This document shows, piece after piece, positions 5,482-6,946 of a stretch of 6,946 bases of DNA. Source of the DNA: Porticoccus sp041592135 (GTDB lineage Bacteria; Pseudomonadota; Gammaproteobacteria; Pseudomonadales; Porticoccaceae); the NCBI GenBank assembly GCA_041592135.1, contig JBFHQR010000127.1; one strand, given 5' to 3'. The notes under the pieces are model-generated. The model was not told the origin of the DNA, searched no databases, and saw only the letters and a program-made list of their open reading frames with translations. The first letter of the stretch is position 1; the number at the start of each line of letters is the position of its first letter. The position numbers and the translations under genes are program-made.

Positions 5482-6946
5482 TCATTCTCGGCGCCAAGTA
5501 GTCGCTTCCCGAGAATCTTCCAATACGACACCCTGTGCGAGCAGATCATCGCGAATCTGGTCGGCGCGGGCGAAGTCGCGGTTTTTCTTGGCTGCGGCGC
5601 GCTCGGCGATCAACATCTCAATTTGTTCATCACTATACTGAACACTAACCTCCGGGGTCTGGCCGGCTTCATTGATCTGGCCTGATCTCGGCTCAACATC
5701 AAGAGTTAAGGATGTTCTTCTCTTACCTTTAAACCAAGCCTCAGGGTCCTCTTGCAAGATACCGAAGATATCACCCATCGCTTTCAGTTCCGCCACCAGT
5801 TTACGGGCCTGGGCTTCGTCGGTCTTGGCCTGGGTGTTGATATCGCGCACCAGATCGTACATGGCCGCCAGCGCTTCGCGGGTGTTGAAGTCGTCGTCCA
5901 TGGATTCCACGAAGCGGCGGTAGTAATCGCTGTGATGCAGCTCGCTCAGTTCGGCGGGCACCACATCGGCAAAGGGGCGCAGCGCAATGTAGAAGCGCTC
6001 CAGACCACCCTTGGCCTCGATAAGGTTTTCCTCGGAATAGTTGATGGGGCTGCGGTAGTGGCTGGACAGCAGGAAGTAGCGCACCACTTCCGGGTGGTAT
6101 TTTTTCAGCACCTCGCGGATGGTGAAGAAGTTGCCCAGAGACTTGGACATTTTCTCGTTATCCACCCGCACGGCACCGGCGTGCATCCAGTAATGGACAT
6201 AGGGCTTGCCAGTGGCCGCCTCGCTCTGGGCGATTTCGTTTTCGTGGTGGGGGAACGGCAGATCCGGACCACCGCCGTGGATATCGAAGGTTTCCCCCAG
6301 GCAGCAGGTGGACATGGCGGAGCACTCGATGTGCCAGCCGGGACGACCGGGGCCCCAGGGGGATTCCCAACTGACTTCACCGGGCTTGGCACCTTTCCAG
6401 AGGGCGAAATCCCGTGGGTCTTCCTTGATATCACCCACTTCGACGCGGGCACCGGCCAGCAGGTCTTCGGGGTTTCTGTTACTCAGCTTGCCGTAATCCG
6501 GGAAGCGGCTGATGCGGTAGTAGACGTCGCCATTGTCCGTCGCGTAGGCGTAGTGGTTGTCCACCAGGATTTGCACCATATCGAGAATGTCATCCATGTG
6601 ACCAGTGGCGCGAGGTTCAATGTCCGGGGGCAAAATGCCTAGGGCCGCCTCGTCCTCATGCATGGCTTCGATCATGCGGTCGGTGAGCGCAGTGAAGGGC
6701 TCGCCATTTTCATTGGCGCGGTTGAGGATCTTGTCATCGATATCGGTGATATTGCGCACGTAGGTGACATCCCAACCCTGGGAGCGCAGGTAGCGGGTGA
6801 TGACGTCGAACGCCACCAGCACCCGGGCGTGGCCGATATGGCAGTAGTCGTAGACGGTGATGCCGCACACGTACATGCGGATCTTGCCCTCTTCGATGGG
6901 TTTGAAAACCTCTTTCTGCCGGGTCAGGGTGTTGTACAGAGTCAGT
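5482..6946 (-). CDS. cysS: Cysteinyl-tRNA synthetase, cut by the right window edge a few codons from its start
   Basis: This is class I CysRS, the cytoplasmic enzyme that charges tRNA-Cys with cysteine. The frame stays open from the TGA at 5484-5482 to the right edge. The residues before the internal Met at 6876 (L-Y-N-T-L-T-R-Q-K-E-V-F-K-P) match the usual CysRS N-terminus, so that Met is not the start and only the first few residues are missing. Counting from it: HIGH signature at 13-16, KMSKS at 242-246, and zinc ligands C4, C185, H210 and E214 as expected. The C-terminal anticodon-binding part ends in T-T-W-R-R-E, the family's normal ending. About 487 residues are present, against about 461 in E. 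coli. The excess is mostly one segment at about 384-414 (bases near 5638-5724), between the F-G-I-L-Q-E-D-P-E-A-W helix and the D-E-Q-I-E-M-L-I helix. Two hairpins follow the gene. Confidence 0.97.
   Translation of the reverse strand, partial: LTLYNTLTRQKEVFKPIEEGKIRMYVCGITVYDYCHIGHARVLVAFDVITRYLRSQGWDVTYVRNITDIDDKILNRANENGEPFTALTDRMIEAMHEDEAALGILPPDIEPRATGHMDDILDMVQILVDNHYAYATDNGDVYYRISRFPDYGKLSNRNPEDLLAGARVEVGDIKEDPRDFALWKGAKPGEVSWESPWGPGRPGWHIECSAMSTCCLGETFDIHGGGPDLPFPHHENEIAQSEAATGKPYVHYWMHAGAVRVDNEKMSKSLGNFFTIREVLKKYHPEVVRYFLLSSHYRSPINYSEENLIEAKGGLERFYIALRPFADVVPAELSELHHSDYYRRFVESMDDDFNTREALAAMYDLVRDINTQAKTDEAQARKLVAELKAMGDIFGILQEDPEAWFKGKRRTSLTLDVEPRSGQINEAGQTPEVSVQYSDEQIEMLIAERAAAKKNRDFARADQIRDDLLAQGVVLEDSREATTWRRE

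Noticed and set aside
5752..6642. 296-residue open frame on the plus strand, antisense to cysS
   Set aside because: It lies entirely opposite a certain gene. Its His/Val/Gly-rich composition is what GC-biased codons give when read antisense, and no domain is recognisable.

Overview
The window reads as ordinary chromosome from a gammaproteobacterium, probably a free-living or marine one. The basis is the CysRS, KdpD/KdpE and ApbE-type protein sequences and a moderately GC-rich base composition. This is judged by eye and no genus can be assigned. Every gene I can support lies on the minus strand, so the region is read from the right edge to the left: cysS, a radical SAM gene, a Fic gene, a short kdpD, kdpE and the start of an apbE-type gene. 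No rRNA, tRNA, IS element, prophage gene or CRISPR array was seen. No gene-free stretch reaches 300 bases.

Right part (5269-6946): cysteinyl-tRNA synthetase runs off the right edge only a few codons short of its start. It carries a roughly 25-residue extra segment near its C-terminus. Below it is a 213-base gap holding two stem-loops: a GC-rich bulged hairpin (5432-5455) and a longer A-tract/T-tract inverted repeat (5360-5417). Together they look like the cysS terminator and perhaps a dispersed intergenic element. Next comes a radical SAM protein of unknown substrate.

Middle (3178-4386): a SoFic-like, class II Fic protein with an intact catalytic motif, its own inhibitory helix and a C-terminal winged-helix domain. 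Its upstream region holds a set of 10-bp-phased ATGGATA-type direct repeats that overlaps a candidate promoter and reaches almost to the start codon. A 34-nt hairpin abuts the array. This looks like an operator, perhaps for autoregulation, and is the least expected regulatory structure in the window.

Left part (1-2976): a compact three-gene operon. The KdpD-like histidine kinase has only 660 residues and lacks the N-terminal KdpD domain that normally precedes the USP-like domain. An in-frame stop just upstream shows this is not a mis-called start. The KdpE-type regulator follows after 8 bases. Its stop codon overlaps (TTGA) the TTG start of a lipoprotein that matches the N-terminus of ApbE, the FAD:protein FMN transferase. 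No kdpFABC potassium-pump gene is in the window. The layout suggests a Kdp-type signalling pair co-translated with a periplasmic flavin-transfer enzyme, which may mean that its target is not, or not only, potassium transport.
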